A DNA stretch of 64,000 nt from Mycolicibacterium diernhoferi. Its GTDB lineage: Bacteria; Actinomycetota; Actinomycetes; Mycobacteriales; Mycobacteriaceae. The stretch is taken from contig NZ_CP080332.1 of assembly GCF_019456655.1 (NCBI RefSeq), forward strand, positions 5,934,504-5,998,503, read 5' to 3'. Shown piece by piece: positions 8,345 to 16,571 of this stretch. Below the pieces are notes generated by a model. The model did no database searches, was not told the origin of the DNA, and worked only from the letters and a program-made list of their open reading frames with translations. The first letter of the stretch is position 1. Each line of letters opens with the position of its first letter. The translations under genes were made by a program, and so were the position numbers.

Positions 8345-10009
8345 TTAGCGCTGCGGCGCGGCCAGCTCGGCAAGGGCCGTCAGGAACAGCTCGTCCATGC
8401 GACCGCTGAGGTCGGCCAGCTCGGTGCCGGTGGCGTTGCACGCCGAACCGAAGACCCGTTCCAGGGCGTCACCGGTGATCCCGGCACCGATGGTCAGGCA
8501 CAGGCAGGCCACGCCGTCGGCGCGCAGTTCCTCCAGGGCGCGGCGGGCGTCGGCCTCGGCGTAGCGGCCCTCGTAGCCGTCGTCGTAGGGGTGCCCGTCC
8601 GACAGCACGAGCAGCAGCCGGTTGGGGGTGCCCGCTTCGGTTTTCAGGATCTGTCCGGCCCCGCGGATCGCGGCACCGAGCCGGGTGTAGCCAGACGGCC
8701 GCAGCTGGTTGAGCCGGGCCCGGGCCAGTGCCCCGAACCGCTGCCCGAAGGTCTTGATGGCCGGGAGGTGGACGGCGTGGCGGCCCTGGGACCGGAAACC
8801 GTACACCGCGACCCGGTCGCCGAGCTCCTCCAGGGTGGCCGCCAGCACCGCGGCCGCGCGGCACTGGTGCTCGTGCACGGCCAGGCCCGCCGGGTCCTCG
8901 TCGGTGGCCGACCCGGAGGCATCGACCAGGATGAGCACCCCCAGATTGCGTTCCAGCTTGCGGCGTTCCAGATAGATGTTCTCCGCCGCGGAGTGCCCGG
9001 AGCGCAGGTCCACCCACATCGAGATGAGCGCCTCGGTGTCCAGCTCGTCGCCGTCGGCGCGGCCGCGCAACCGGCGCGGGCCCAACCCGATCCGGGACAG
9101 CCGCCGGCGCAGCACCGGATCCTGGGGCACCTCGGCGGCCGAGACGTCGACGGTGGTGGTCAACGGGTAGTCGATGACGCGGCACCAGTCGGGCCGGTAC
9201 CGGTCGCCGTACACATCCCATTCCGGGTAGCGGGCCCCCCCGACGCCGACCGCGGCGCCGGGTTTGTCGTTGTCGGTGAACTGGATTCGGGTCGGCATCG
9301 GGCGCGCGTTCACCCCGACATCCTGGGCCTTGCGCACCGATCCCAGCCGGAGTTCCCCGCCGGCCTGGTTCTCCCCCGAGGCCCGCGCGCCGCCGAGCAG
9401 CTTGCGCAGCAGGTCGGACATCAGCTGGGAGTTCAGCGGGGATTCGAACAGTTTGAGGATCTTGCTCTGTTCGCCGGGCTCATCGTCCTCGTCCTCGTCC
9501 GAACCGTCCTCCCCCACGGGGAGGTCGGCGTTGACGTCGAACCGCACCCGCACATCCGGTTCGGTGCCGGACACCGCGCCGAGCAGGGCGCCCGGTTTGA
9601 GGACGCCGAACCAGTCCGGGGCGTCCGGGATACGGCGGCGGGACCGGGCCAGCGCCAGGGACTCGGCGCTGGACGAACTCAGCGCGTCCGCGTCGTGCAG
9701 CCCAGCGGCCAGCGGTAGCCGCGCCGCCAGGTCACCCAGCACCCGGTGCCCCTCGCAGGCCAGGTAGCGCCGCGCGATCGCGGCCCGGGCCCGCAGCGGT
9801 TTCACGTACTGCGGTGCCAGGCTGCCCGCGCCGAGAAGTGCGCTCTGCAGCAGCATTTCCCGGCGCTGCTGCTCCGCAGCGGCTCCGGCGCTGACGTAGA
9901 CGACCTGCCCGTCGGTGTAGGCCGGTTGGCCGGCCGGGGCTGCGGCGACGTCTATCGACCGGCCCGCCAAGAAGGTGGCGAGCAGCCGCAGCCGGTCCGG
10001 TTCGGTCAC
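8345..10009 (-). CDS. VWA-domain protein of the NorD/CbbO type
   Basis: A 554-residue protein with an N-terminal helical region, an acidic linker (GSDEDEDDEPGEQ) and a C-terminal von Willebrand A domain. The metal-ion site is complete: DASGS, the Thr of SGYTRLG and the Asp of LSDGHP. Such VWA proteins pair with a MoxR/CbbQ AAA+ ATPase and recruit it to a client metalloenzyme (NorD-NorQ for nitric oxide reductase, CbbO-CbbQ for Rubisco). Here the ATPase gene lies immediately upstream and overlaps it by 4 bases. No Rubisco or NO reductase genes are in the window, so the client is unknown; the AveC-like membrane protein encoded first in the series is the obvious candidate. Confidence 0.87.
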   Translation of the reverse strand: MTEPDRLRLLATFLAGRSIDVAAAPAGQPAYTDGQVVYVSAGAAAEQQRREMLLQSALLGAGSLAPQYVKPLRARAAIARRYLACEGHRVLGDLAARLPLAAGLHDADALSSSSAESLALARSRRRIPDAPDWFGVLKPGALLGAVSGTEPDVRVRFDVNADLPVGEDGSDEDEDDEPGEQSKILKLFESPLNSQLMSDLLRKLLGGARASGENQAGGELRLGSVRKAQDVGVNARPMPTRIQFTDNDKPGAAVGVGGARYPEWDVYGDRYRPDWCRVIDYPLTTTVDVSAAEVPQDPVLRRRLSRIGLGPRRLRGRADGDELDTEALISMWVDLRSGHSAAENIYLERRKLERNLGVLILVDASGSATDEDPAGLAVHEHQCRAAAVLAATLEELGDRVAVYGFRSQGRHAVHLPAIKTFGQRFGALARARLNQLRPSGYTRLGAAIRGAGQILKTEAGTPNRLLLVLSDGHPYDDGYEGRYAEADARRALEELRADGVACLCLTIGAGITGDALERVFGSACNATGTELADLSGRMDELFLTALAELAAPQR

Positions 10010-10797
10010 GCCCGTGGTAGCACGGCGTCGACGAGTTCGCCGAGCGCCCGCACGACGTCTGCGTCGTCGGAGAGCACCAGCACCATCGCCGCCTGCACCG
10101 CACTGCGCAGGTTCAGGCCCTCGGCGACCAGGCCGGCGGTCAGGATCAGCATGCGGGTGGAGGCCACTTCCCGCAATGGCGAGCCGTCGAGGTTTCGGAT
10201 GGTGTTCGCCAGCCGCACCAGGATGTCCGCGGTCGACGGATCGACACCGGCTTCCCGGGCCACCACCTCACGCTCGACATCGGGCGGCGGGAAACCGAGT
10301 TCGATGGCGATGAAGCGTTGGCGCGTCGATTCCTTCAGGCTCTTCAGCACACTCTGGTAGCCCGGGTTGTACGAGATCACCAGCTGAAAGCCCTCCGCCG
10401 CAGGCAAAGTGATACCGAGTCGGTCGACGGGGAGTTCGCGGCGGTGATCGGCGAGCGGATGGATCACCACGGTGGTGTCCTGGCGGGCCTCGACCACCTC
10501 GTCGAGGTAGAAGATCGCACCCTCGCGCACCGCCCGGGTCAACGGGCCGTCCACCCAGACGGTTTCGCCGCCCTTGAGCAGGAACCGTCCCACCAGGTCG
10601 GCCGAGGTCATGTCCTCGTGGCCGGCGACGGTGATGAGGTCACGCCCGAGTTCATGGGCCATGGCCTCCACGAACCGGGTCTTGCCGCACCCGGTCGGCC
10701 CCTTGAGCAGCACCGGCGCGCCGCGGCGGGCGGCCGCGTGGAAGACCTCGACCTCATCGTTGACCGCCCGGTAGAACGGCGCCTGCAGGGTCAACAC
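10006..10797 (-). CDS. MoxR/CbbQ-family AAA+ ATPase
   Basis: A 263-residue AAA+ ATPase. Walker A is GPTGCGKT at residues 33-40, Walker B is AIFYLDEV, and the ladder residues and C-terminal CbbQ-type lid follow (VAREAGVDPSTADILVRLAN). It uses ATP to remodel or insert cofactors into partner enzymes with a VWA protein. It starts at GTG 10797, directly abutting the stop of the AveC-like gene (10798), and its stop overlaps the VWA gene start by 4 bases, so the three are almost certainly translated as one operon. Confidence 0.9.
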   Translation of the reverse strand: MLTLQAPFYRAVNDEVEVFHAAARRGAPVLLKGPTGCGKTRFVEAMAHELGRDLITVAGHEDMTSADLVGRFLLKGGETVWVDGPLTRAVREGAIFYLDEVVEARQDTTVVIHPLADHRRELPVDRLGITLPAAEGFQLVISYNPGYQSVLKSLKESTRQRFIAIELGFPPPDVEREVVAREAGVDPSTADILVRLANTIRNLDGSPLREVASTRMLILTAGLVAEGLNLRSAVQAAMVLVLSDDADVVRALGELVDAVLPRA

Positions 10798-11967
10798 TCA
10801 TTCACTCCGCTCGTGCGGCACGACGGTCGGCATCTCCACACCCTCGGGCAGGACGAACTGACCGTCTTGGTTCACATAGCCCGAATGCTTGCTCGGGATG
10901 GGCAGCGCGGGATCCGGGCAGGGCCGGTCGGTGCCCTCCCCGCACAGACCCGAGGTGAAGTACGAACGCTTCATGACGTCCTCCGGCCACGGGTCGGCCT
11001 GCACGGCCCAGAACTGCGCGGGGATGATGTAGAAGACGAAGAACGAGGCGCTGACCGCGGAGAAGATGGCCAGGAACCGGGTCAGCTGCTGGACGGCGAA
11101 GCCGCCGCGGACGTTGTCCAGGCCCTTCTCCACGACCGTGCGGCCGCGGTCATCGGTGAAGAAGCGCAGGCAGCACAGCGCGGCCTGCACTCCGCCCCAC
11201 ATGAGCCCCTCGTAGACGGGCCACTGGTAGTAGGTGCCGGCGTTTATCGACAGCGACTGGACGGCGCCGGGGAAGGTGTACATCCCCAGCGGCATCAGGA
11301 TGAGGCCTTCCATCACGAAGTCGAAGACGAATCCCCAGGCGAACGCGACGCCGATCAGGCCCTTGGTGCTGATGTTGGGCCAACGCTTCTGTGCTTTGCG
11401 CATGATCCAGCAACCCAGGATGGTGCACAGCAGCACCCCGAATGCGTAGCCGGAGACGTTGATGCCCAGGGGTTCTGCGACCTGAGCGCCCGGCTTCTCG
11501 GGGGACAGCCAGCCCGGGACGTGCGGAGCCCAGGAGCCCATGTTGAACGCCCAGGCGTTGTAGGTGCACCAGGTGTTGATGTAGTTGAGCAGCGGGTCCT
11601 GGAAGAAGAACAGCCCCGTGCAGACCATGAGCATGCCGTCGAGGGTGATCCGGCGTTCGCGGCGCCAGGGCCGGATGAGGAACCACCAGATGGCGACCGG
11701 GAACAGCACCGGCGATCCGATCTGCCACATCATCAGGGCGATCTTCATGAAGGTCGGCGGTTCGGTGGGGCCGGGGTCGACCGGGGTGAAGTAGGGGCCG
11801 GTGATCCACCGGATCCACACATAGGTCTGCAGCAACAGGATGGCGCCGCCGATCACCGCCAGGAATTTGACCCGGTTCGATGTCGGACGCCCAGCCTCAC
11901 CGGGTATCCCGGCGCTACTCAGGGATTCGGTGACCGTGGGCTTGCTCTGATTGGACAGCTCACTCAT
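10798..11967 (-). CDS. AveC-like (spirocyclase family) integral membrane protein
   Basis: A 389-residue polytopic protein with about seven hydrophobic helices (~30-50, 70-95, 110-130, 175-195, 215-240, 260-285, 315-335) and aromatic-rich loops. The pattern, including a Cys/Trp-rich central loop (NTWCTYNAWAFNMGSW), resembles the actinobacterial AveC family, named after the avermectin spirocyclase; mycobacterial members have no proven role. The start is the ATG at 11967, because the upstream extension overlaps the divergent TetR gene. It is first in the minus-strand series and faces the TetR gene across 70 bases containing an inverted repeat (see operator at 11977). Confidence 0.75.
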   Translation of the reverse strand: MSELSNQSKPTVTESLSSAGIPGEAGRPTSNRVKFLAVIGGAILLLQTYVWIRWITGPYFTPVDPGPTEPPTFMKIALMMWQIGSPVLFPVAIWWFLIRPWRRERRITLDGMLMVCTGLFFFQDPLLNYINTWCTYNAWAFNMGSWAPHVPGWLSPEKPGAQVAEPLGINVSGYAFGVLLCTILGCWIMRKAQKRWPNISTKGLIGVAFAWGFVFDFVMEGLILMPLGMYTFPGAVQSLSINAGTYYQWPVYEGLMWGGVQAALCCLRFFTDDRGRTVVEKGLDNVRGGFAVQQLTRFLAIFSAVSASFFVFYIIPAQFWAVQADPWPEDVMKRSYFTSGLCGEGTDRPCPDPALPIPSKHSGYVNQDGQFVLPEGVEMPTVVPHERSE

Positions 11968-11976
11968 AGCCCGGAA

Positions 11977-11994
11977 AGATACCACCAAGTATCT
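11977..11994. promoter_or_regulatory. Candidate TetR operator (inverted repeat)
   Basis: AGATAC-caccaa-GTATCT is a perfect 6-base inverted repeat with a 6-base spacer in the short region between the divergent AveC-like and TetR genes. Its position near the AveC-like start suits repression of one or both genes by the adjacent TetR protein. The right half also contains CAAGTA, the core of the motif seen at 12684, 21434 and 24875. Confidence 0.5.
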
Positions 11995-12037
11995 GAGTAA
12001 CCCTAGGGGTTCTCGGATTCTGTGCCAGAATGGCGCC

Positions 12038-12640
12038 ATGGTCGAGAAGTGGACGCGGGAACGGCGCCTGGAACGCACCCGTTCACTGCTGCTCGACGCC
12101 GCCGAAGAAGTCTTCGCCGACAAGGGTTTCGCGCCGGCCAGCCTCGACGACATCGCGCGCGCCGCCGGCTACACCAAGGGTGCGATCTACAAGCACTTCG
12201 CCACCAAGGAAGACCTCTTCTTCGCCGTCAGCGATCGCTACTGGCGCCGGTATTTCGACAACTTCGCCGACGTGTTGTCCACCTCGACCGAGGTCGGCGC
12301 ACCCGAACTCGACGCCATCGCTGCGCGCTGGCGTCAGCTCAGCCTGGACCGCGGCGCCGAGCACAGCGCACTGGGGATGGAGTTCACCCTCTACCTGCAG
12401 CGCAACCCCGACGCGCGCGAGCGGGTCGCCGGAAAACGCTCCGAAGTCGTTGAGGCACTGAGCAATTTCATCGTCGACGGGCTGGAACGCATCGGAGCGA
12501 CACTGCTCATCCCGCCGCTGACCTTTGCCCAGGTGCTCGTCGCCACCAGCGATTCGGTGGTGCTCGGCAGCCAGCTCGACGACGTCGACCTGTACCGGCC
12601 GGTCGTCGAGATGTACCTGTCGGCGATCAAGCTGAGCTGA
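12038..12640 (+). CDS. TetR-family transcriptional regulator
   Basis: A 200-residue protein with an N-terminal TetR helix-turn-helix at ~15-62 (LDAAEEVFADKGF, then LDDIARAAGYTKGAIYKHF) and a helical ligand-binding C-terminal domain. The ATG at 12038 gives the usual short N-terminal arm; a longer upstream reading would cross the divergent AveC-like start. Members repress adjacent genes and release DNA on binding a small lipophilic ligand or acyl-CoA. Likely targets are the AveC-like series and perhaps the aldehyde dehydrogenase operon that starts 73 bases downstream. Confidence 0.88.
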   Translation: MVEKWTRERRLERTRSLLLDAAEEVFADKGFAPASLDDIARAAGYTKGAIYKHFATKEDLFFAVSDRYWRRYFDNFADVLSTSTEVGAPELDAIAARWRQLSLDRGAEHSALGMEFTLYLQRNPDARERVAGKRSEVVEALSNFIVDGLERIGATLLIPPLTFAQVLVATSDSVVLGSQLDDVDLYRPVVEMYLSAIKLS

Positions 12641-12683
12641 CGCACCCGGCCGCGACCCCGGTGTATATGCTCGACCCCAATTA

Positions 12684-12697
12684 GCAAGTAGTTGATA
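12684..12697. promoter_or_regulatory. Candidate operator, shared catabolic motif (site 1)
   Basis: GCAAGTAGTTGATA lies 17-30 bases before the aldehyde dehydrogenase start. It matches the near-palindromic sequences in front of the ferredoxin reductase operon (21434-21450) and second Rieske operon (24875-24891). Position close to the start suggests a repressor site. Confidence 0.55.
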
Positions 12698-12713
12698 CAC
12701 AGAGTGGGTCGGT

Positions 12714-14114
12714 ATGGATCAGGTGCTGGAACTGGTGTCACCGCACACCGAGGAACTGCTGGCCGAAGTGCCGGTGTCCACCCCCGAGCAGATCGATTCC
12801 GCCGTCGCCACGGCCCGCGCCGCCGTCGACTCCGGGCCCTGGCCGTTGCTGGACCCGACCGAGCGCATCGCGGTCATCCGGCGGTTCCTGGACGCCTACC
12901 AGGCCCGCGGCGGCGAGGTGGCCGAGCTCATCACCGCCGAGATCGGCGCGCCCATCAGCTTCGCGAAGCGCGCCCAGGTCGGCCTGCCCACCGCGATGAT
13001 CGGGGCGTTTTGCGCAACCGCGCAGGCCTACCCGTGGCATGAGACCCGCCCCGGCTTCTTCGGATCCGACATCCACATCCGGCGCGAACCGGTCGGCGTG
13101 GTCGCCGCGATCGTGCCGTGGAACATGCCGCAGTTCCTCACCATCGCCAAGGTCGTGCCCGCGCTGCTCGCCGGCTGCGCGGTGATCGTCAAACCGTCGC
13201 CGGAAACCTCGCTGGACGCGACCCTGCTGGTCGAGATGCTCAACGAGGCGGGGCTGCCGCCCGGGGTGCTCTCGGTGTTGCCCGGCGGCGTATCGGTCGG
13301 TGAGCGTCTGGTCGGGCACCCTGGCGTCGACAAGGTGTCCTTCACCGGTTCCACCGCGGCGGGCAAGGCCGTCGCCGCGGCGTGCGCCACCAACCTCACC
13401 AAGGTGAGCCTGGAACTGGGCGGCAAGTCGGCGGCCATCGTCCTGGACGACGCCGCCCCGGCCGCCGTGGCCGCCGGGGTGCGGTCGGCCAGCCTGTCCA
13501 ACAGCGGCCAGATCTGTAATGCCTTGACCCGCATCCTGGTTCCCGCGGCCCGGCAACAGGAGTTCGTCGATGCGCTGGCCGCCGAACTGGACGGGATCAC
13601 CCTCGGTGACCCCACCGATCCGGGTACCCAAATGGGTCCGCTGGTCAGTCGGCGTCAGCAGCAGCGGGTGCTCGACTACATCCGGATCGGCCAGGCCGAA
13701 GGGGCACGGCTGGTGACCGGCGGCGATGGGCTGCCCGACGGGATCGATCGCGGATATTACGTGCGCCCGACGTTGTTCGCCGATGCCGACAACTCGATGC
13801 GCATCGCGCGGGAGGAGATCTTCGGGCCGGTACTCACCGTCATCGGCTACCGGGACGCGGCCGATGCCGTCGCGATCGCCAACGACTCCGATTACGGTCT
13901 CGCCGGTTCGGTGTGGACCGCCGACACCACCCGCGGACTGGGCGTTGCCGCTCAGATCAAGACCGGCACCTTCGGGGTGAATCAGGGGTACACCATGGAT
14001 CCGTTCGCGCCCTTCGGTGGTGTCAAGGGCAGCGGTTACGGCCGGGAACTCGGCCGCGAGGGCCTGGAGGGCTACCTCGACACCAAGTCAATCGCTGTTA
14101 CGTCAGGAGTGTGA
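12714..14114 (+). CDS. Aldehyde dehydrogenase (NAD(P)-dependent)
   Basis: This 466-residue ALDH-superfamily enzyme has all key residues: Asn137 in PWNMPQ, the catalytic-base Glu234 in LELGGKSA, the nucleophile Cys268 in SGQICNALTR and the NAD-binding FTGSTAAGK. It oxidises an aldehyde to the acid. The start is the ATG at 12714. It is first in a two-gene operon with the SDR at 14119, and its promoter carries the palindrome shared with the Rieske operons, so it probably processes an aldehyde formed in that pathway. Substrate unknown. Confidence 0.92.
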   Translation: MDQVLELVSPHTEELLAEVPVSTPEQIDSAVATARAAVDSGPWPLLDPTERIAVIRRFLDAYQARGGEVAELITAEIGAPISFAKRAQVGLPTAMIGAFCATAQAYPWHETRPGFFGSDIHIRREPVGVVAAIVPWNMPQFLTIAKVVPALLAGCAVIVKPSPETSLDATLLVEMLNEAGLPPGVLSVLPGGVSVGERLVGHPGVDKVSFTGSTAAGKAVAAACATNLTKVSLELGGKSAAIVLDDAAPAAVAAGVRSASLSNSGQICNALTRILVPAARQQEFVDALAAELDGITLGDPTDPGTQMGPLVSRRQQQRVLDYIRIGQAEGARLVTGGDGLPDGIDRGYYVRPTLFADADNSMRIAREEIFGPVLTVIGYRDAADAVAIANDSDYGLAGSVWTADTTRGLGVAAQIKTGTFGVNQGYTMDPFAPFGGVKGSGYGRELGREGLEGYLDTKSIAVTSGV

Positions 14115-14118
14115 TCGC

Positions 14119-14985
14119 TTGTCCGTCCTCAGTTTCGATGGTCGCGTCGTCGTGGTGACCGGCGCCGGTGGCGGCCTCGGCCGCTGCCACGCCCTCGAAT
14201 TCGCCCGCCGCGGAGCCCATGTCGTGGTCAACGACGTGGGCGCCGCGGTGGACGGCACCGGCCCGGCCACCTCGGCCGCACAAGCCGTGGTCGACGAGAT
14301 CACCGCCGGGGGCGGCTCCGCGGTGGCCAACACCGATTCGGTGGCCACCGAGGCGGGCGGGCAGGGCATCATCGGCACCGCCGTCGAGGCCTTCGGCAAG
14401 GTGGACGTGCTGGTCAACAACGCCGGCATCCTGCGCGACGCCGCGTTCAAGAACATGACCGCCGAGCAGGTCGACGCAGTGATCGACGTGCACCTGCGGG
14501 GCGCGTTCAACGTCACCCGGGCGGCCTGGCCGGTGTTGCGCGAGCAGAACTACGGACGCATCGTCATGACCACCTCGGGCTCGGGCCTGTTCGGGACGTT
14601 CGGCCAGTCCAACTACGGGGCCGCCAAGACCGGGCTGGTCGGGTTGATGAACGTGCTGGCGATCGAGGGACAGCGCAACAACATTCTGGTCAACGCGATC
14701 TCCCCGATCGCCCGGACCCGGATGACCGAGAACACCATGACCGAGTTGGTGAAGGACCTCGATCCCGAGGACGTCACCCCGGTGGTCGTCTACCTCGGCC
14801 ACGAGACCTGCGAGCGCACCGCCAACATCTACCGGGTCGGCGGCAAGCACGTGTCCCGGGTGTTCATCGCCGAGACCGCGGGTGTGGACCTGGAGGCGGC
14901 CAGCGCCGAGGCCTTCGCCGCACATATCGACAAGATCGACGACGCGTCGAGCTTCACCATCCGGGGCGGGCCTGCCCGCGGGTGA
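14119..14985 (+). CDS. Short-chain dehydrogenase resembling the (3R)-hydroxyacyl-CoA dehydrogenase domain
   Basis: A 288-residue SDR with the glycine motif VTGAGGGLGR, the beta-2 sequence VVNDVG, NNAGI, Ser in TTSGSGLFG and YGAAK at the active site. The NDVG strand and the GLFGTFGQSNYGAAK block are characteristic of the 17-beta-HSD4/MFE-2 group that acts on (3R)-hydroxyacyl-CoA or hydroxysteroids. I place the start at TTG 14119: AGGAG stands 9 bases upstream, the protein then begins in register with the family, and the gene follows the ALDH stop by 4 bases. An in-frame upstream reading would run through the ALDH gene. Confidence 0.85.
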   Translation: MSVLSFDGRVVVVTGAGGGLGRCHALEFARRGAHVVVNDVGAAVDGTGPATSAAQAVVDEITAGGGSAVANTDSVATEAGGQGIIGTAVEAFGKVDVLVNNAGILRDAAFKNMTAEQVDAVIDVHLRGAFNVTRAAWPVLREQNYGRIVMTTSGSGLFGTFGQSNYGAAKTGLVGLMNVLAIEGQRNNILVNAISPIARTRMTENTMTELVKDLDPEDVTPVVVYLGHETCERTANIYRVGGKHVSRVFIAETAGVDLEAASAEAFAAHIDKIDDASSFTIRGGPARG

Positions 14986-15108
14986 TCCGCGCCGGCCCGG
15001 GCGGCTGCGCGGCCCACGTCGAGGGCCTGGAGACAGGGGTCCCTCGTCCGATCCGGCAGGGCACAAAGGCTCTAGGCGCCCGACTGCCTTTCGCGCGACG
15101 ATCGGGTC

Positions 15109-15432
15109 ATGACCGAACCTCACGAGTCGCGGGATCAGAACACAGTGGTCACGGAGCGACGTGACAGGCCGAACACGGCCGCGGTGTGGGCCAGCTGGGT
15201 CGGCATCGTCGCCGGGGTCGTCTTCGTCGTGGCCGTGGTGTTCTTCTCCGGATTCTTCCTCGGAACGAACTCATCGAGCAGTTGCCCCGGCGGGAATCGC
15301 CAGCACGGCATGATGGAGCGGGGCCAGATGGGACCCGGCGGGATGATGGGACCCGGCGGGATGATGGGACCGCACCATCCCTGGCCCGGCCCGCAGCCCA
15401 CGACGACGGCGCCCCCCACACGACGTCCCTAG
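15109..15432 (+). CDS. Met/Gly-rich single-pass membrane protein
   Basis: This 107-residue protein has one transmembrane helix (about residues 26-52) followed by a short Ser/Cys stretch and an outside tail made of repeated GPGGMM units, with HGMM and GPHHPWP. Clusters of Met and His suggest soft-metal (copper) binding, but this is inference and I recognise no family. The tail repeats are also direct DNA repeats (two copies of an 18-base unit near 15330-15366). Its TAG stop codon is part of the CTAG target of the IS481-family insertion, so the reading frame ends exactly at the element and appears undamaged. Confidence 0.7.
   Translation: MTEPHESRDQNTVVTERRDRPNTAAVWASWVGIVAGVVFVVAVVFFSGFFLGTNSSSSCPGGNRQHGMMERGQMGPGGMMGPGGMMGPHHPWPGPQPTTTAPPTRRP
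15429..15432. repeat. IS target-site direct repeat (left copy)
   Basis: CTAG, repeated at 16523-16526 immediately outside the right end. It holds the stop codon of the membrane protein on the plus strand and of the transposase on the minus strand. Confidence 0.75.
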
Positions 15433-16415
15433 TTGTACTGACCTGAGAGGTTAGGTACGCGGGTGGCAGGTGGTTCGCCGCCGAGTGCGGTGTGGCCGCG
15501 GTGGTAATTGTAGGTGTGTAGCCAGCGTGGATACTCGGCGCAGCGTTCAGCGTCGCTGGTGTAGAGCCGGGCGTAGGCCCATTCGTCGGCCAGGGTGCGG
15601 TGGAAGCGTTCGACCTTGCCGTTGGTTTGCGGCCTGTAGGGGCGGGTGCGGCGATGTTCGACGTCGCCGAGTGCGTCCCGGAAAGCGTGTGATCGGTAGC
15701 AGGAACCGTTGTCGGTCAACACTTTACGAACAGTGATCCCGCACTCGTTGAACCAGGCGTTAGCGCGTAGCCAAAACGCGGCGGCGGTCTCTTTGCGTTC
15801 ATCGGTGAGCAGCTCGCTATAAACCAGTCGTGAGTGTGCATCTATCGCGGTGTGCAGAAAGTGGTAGCCGCGCACCAACCGGCGATTGCGGTGTTGGCCG
15901 GCCCCTCTGCTTGCCTGTGCGTTGCGATTGCCCACGCTGCGCCCTTGCATCCGCCATCCACCGCCGGCGGGGACCTTACCGACCTTCTTGACATCGACAT
16001 GGACCAGTTCACCGACGGCTGTGGTGTTGATCCGTCGGATGACCCTGCCGGTGGGGCGGTCCAGCCAGCGCAGGCGCGCGATCCCGTAGCGGGTCAGCAC
16101 CCGGTGCACAGTCGAAGGATGGATGCCTAACAGATAGCCGATCTGGGCTGGGCCCCAACGACGGATGACTCGGACCTTGATGATTCGCCGCTCGGTGCGG
16201 GTGGGTGTCTGATTGGGGCTGTGGTGCGGTCGTGAGCTGCGATCGGCCATGCCGGCCGGTCCCAGTTCGCGATACCTGCTGGCCCAACGCTGGGCAGTGG
16301 TGACCGCGACCTGAAACCGCTCGGCGGCCCGGCGCAGCGACCAGCCGTCCTCGACAACACAACGAGCCAGCCGCAGACGACCGGTTTCTGACAATGGGGC
16401 ATTACGGTGGGACAC
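15429..16415 (-). CDS. IS481-family transposase
   Basis: A 328-residue transposase. It has an N-terminal helix-turn-helix (LRLARCVVEDGWSLRRAAERF) and a second HTH (AQIGYLLGIHPSTVHRVL). The DDE integrase core has D in HVDVKKVG, D in LTDNGS and E in NGKVERFHRTLADE. It is full length and shows no frameshift. The GTG at 16415 was chosen because GGAGG lies 6 bases upstream and the protein then begins VSHRNAPL as in the family. The TAG stop is read from the flanking target CTAG, not from within the element. Confidence 0.92.
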   Translation of the reverse strand: MSHRNAPLSETGRLRLARCVVEDGWSLRRAAERFQVAVTTAQRWASRYRELGPAGMADRSSRPHHSPNQTPTRTERRIIKVRVIRRWGPAQIGYLLGIHPSTVHRVLTRYGIARLRWLDRPTGRVIRRINTTAVGELVHVDVKKVGKVPAGGGWRMQGRSVGNRNAQASRGAGQHRNRRLVRGYHFLHTAIDAHSRLVYSELLTDERKETAAAFWLRANAWFNECGITVRKVLTDNGSCYRSHAFRDALGDVEHRRTRPYRPQTNGKVERFHRTLADEWAYARLYTSDAERCAEYPRWLHTYNYHRGHTALGGEPPATRVPNLSGQYN

Positions 16416-16522
16416 GAAGACCTCCGAGAGAGTTGGTGCGTTCCTAGACAGCTCGCACTTCACTCGGAGGTCTTCTCCATGTCACCATGCCACGCCGTAC
16501 CTAACGTCCGTGGTCAGTACAA
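15433..16522. mobile_element. IS481-family insertion sequence, apparently intact
   Basis: The ends are imperfect inverted repeats: TTGTACTGACC at 15433-15443 matches GGTCAGTACAA at 16512-16522, and a further TTAGGTAC / GTACCTAA match lies just inside. CTAG directly flanks both sides (15429-15432 and 16523-16526), consistent with the NCTAGN-type target known for IS481. One complete transposase gene fills the element. Removing the element and one CTAG restores an uninterrupted sequence. Confidence 0.88.
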
Positions 16523-16526
16523 CTAG
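16523..16526. repeat. IS target-site direct repeat (right copy)
   Basis: CTAG directly following the right inverted repeat, identical to the left copy at 15429-15432. Confidence 0.75.
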
Positions 16527-16571
16527 TCCGCCCGCTCAGGCATCGCGGGACAGCACGCTGCCGGCAGTCCT

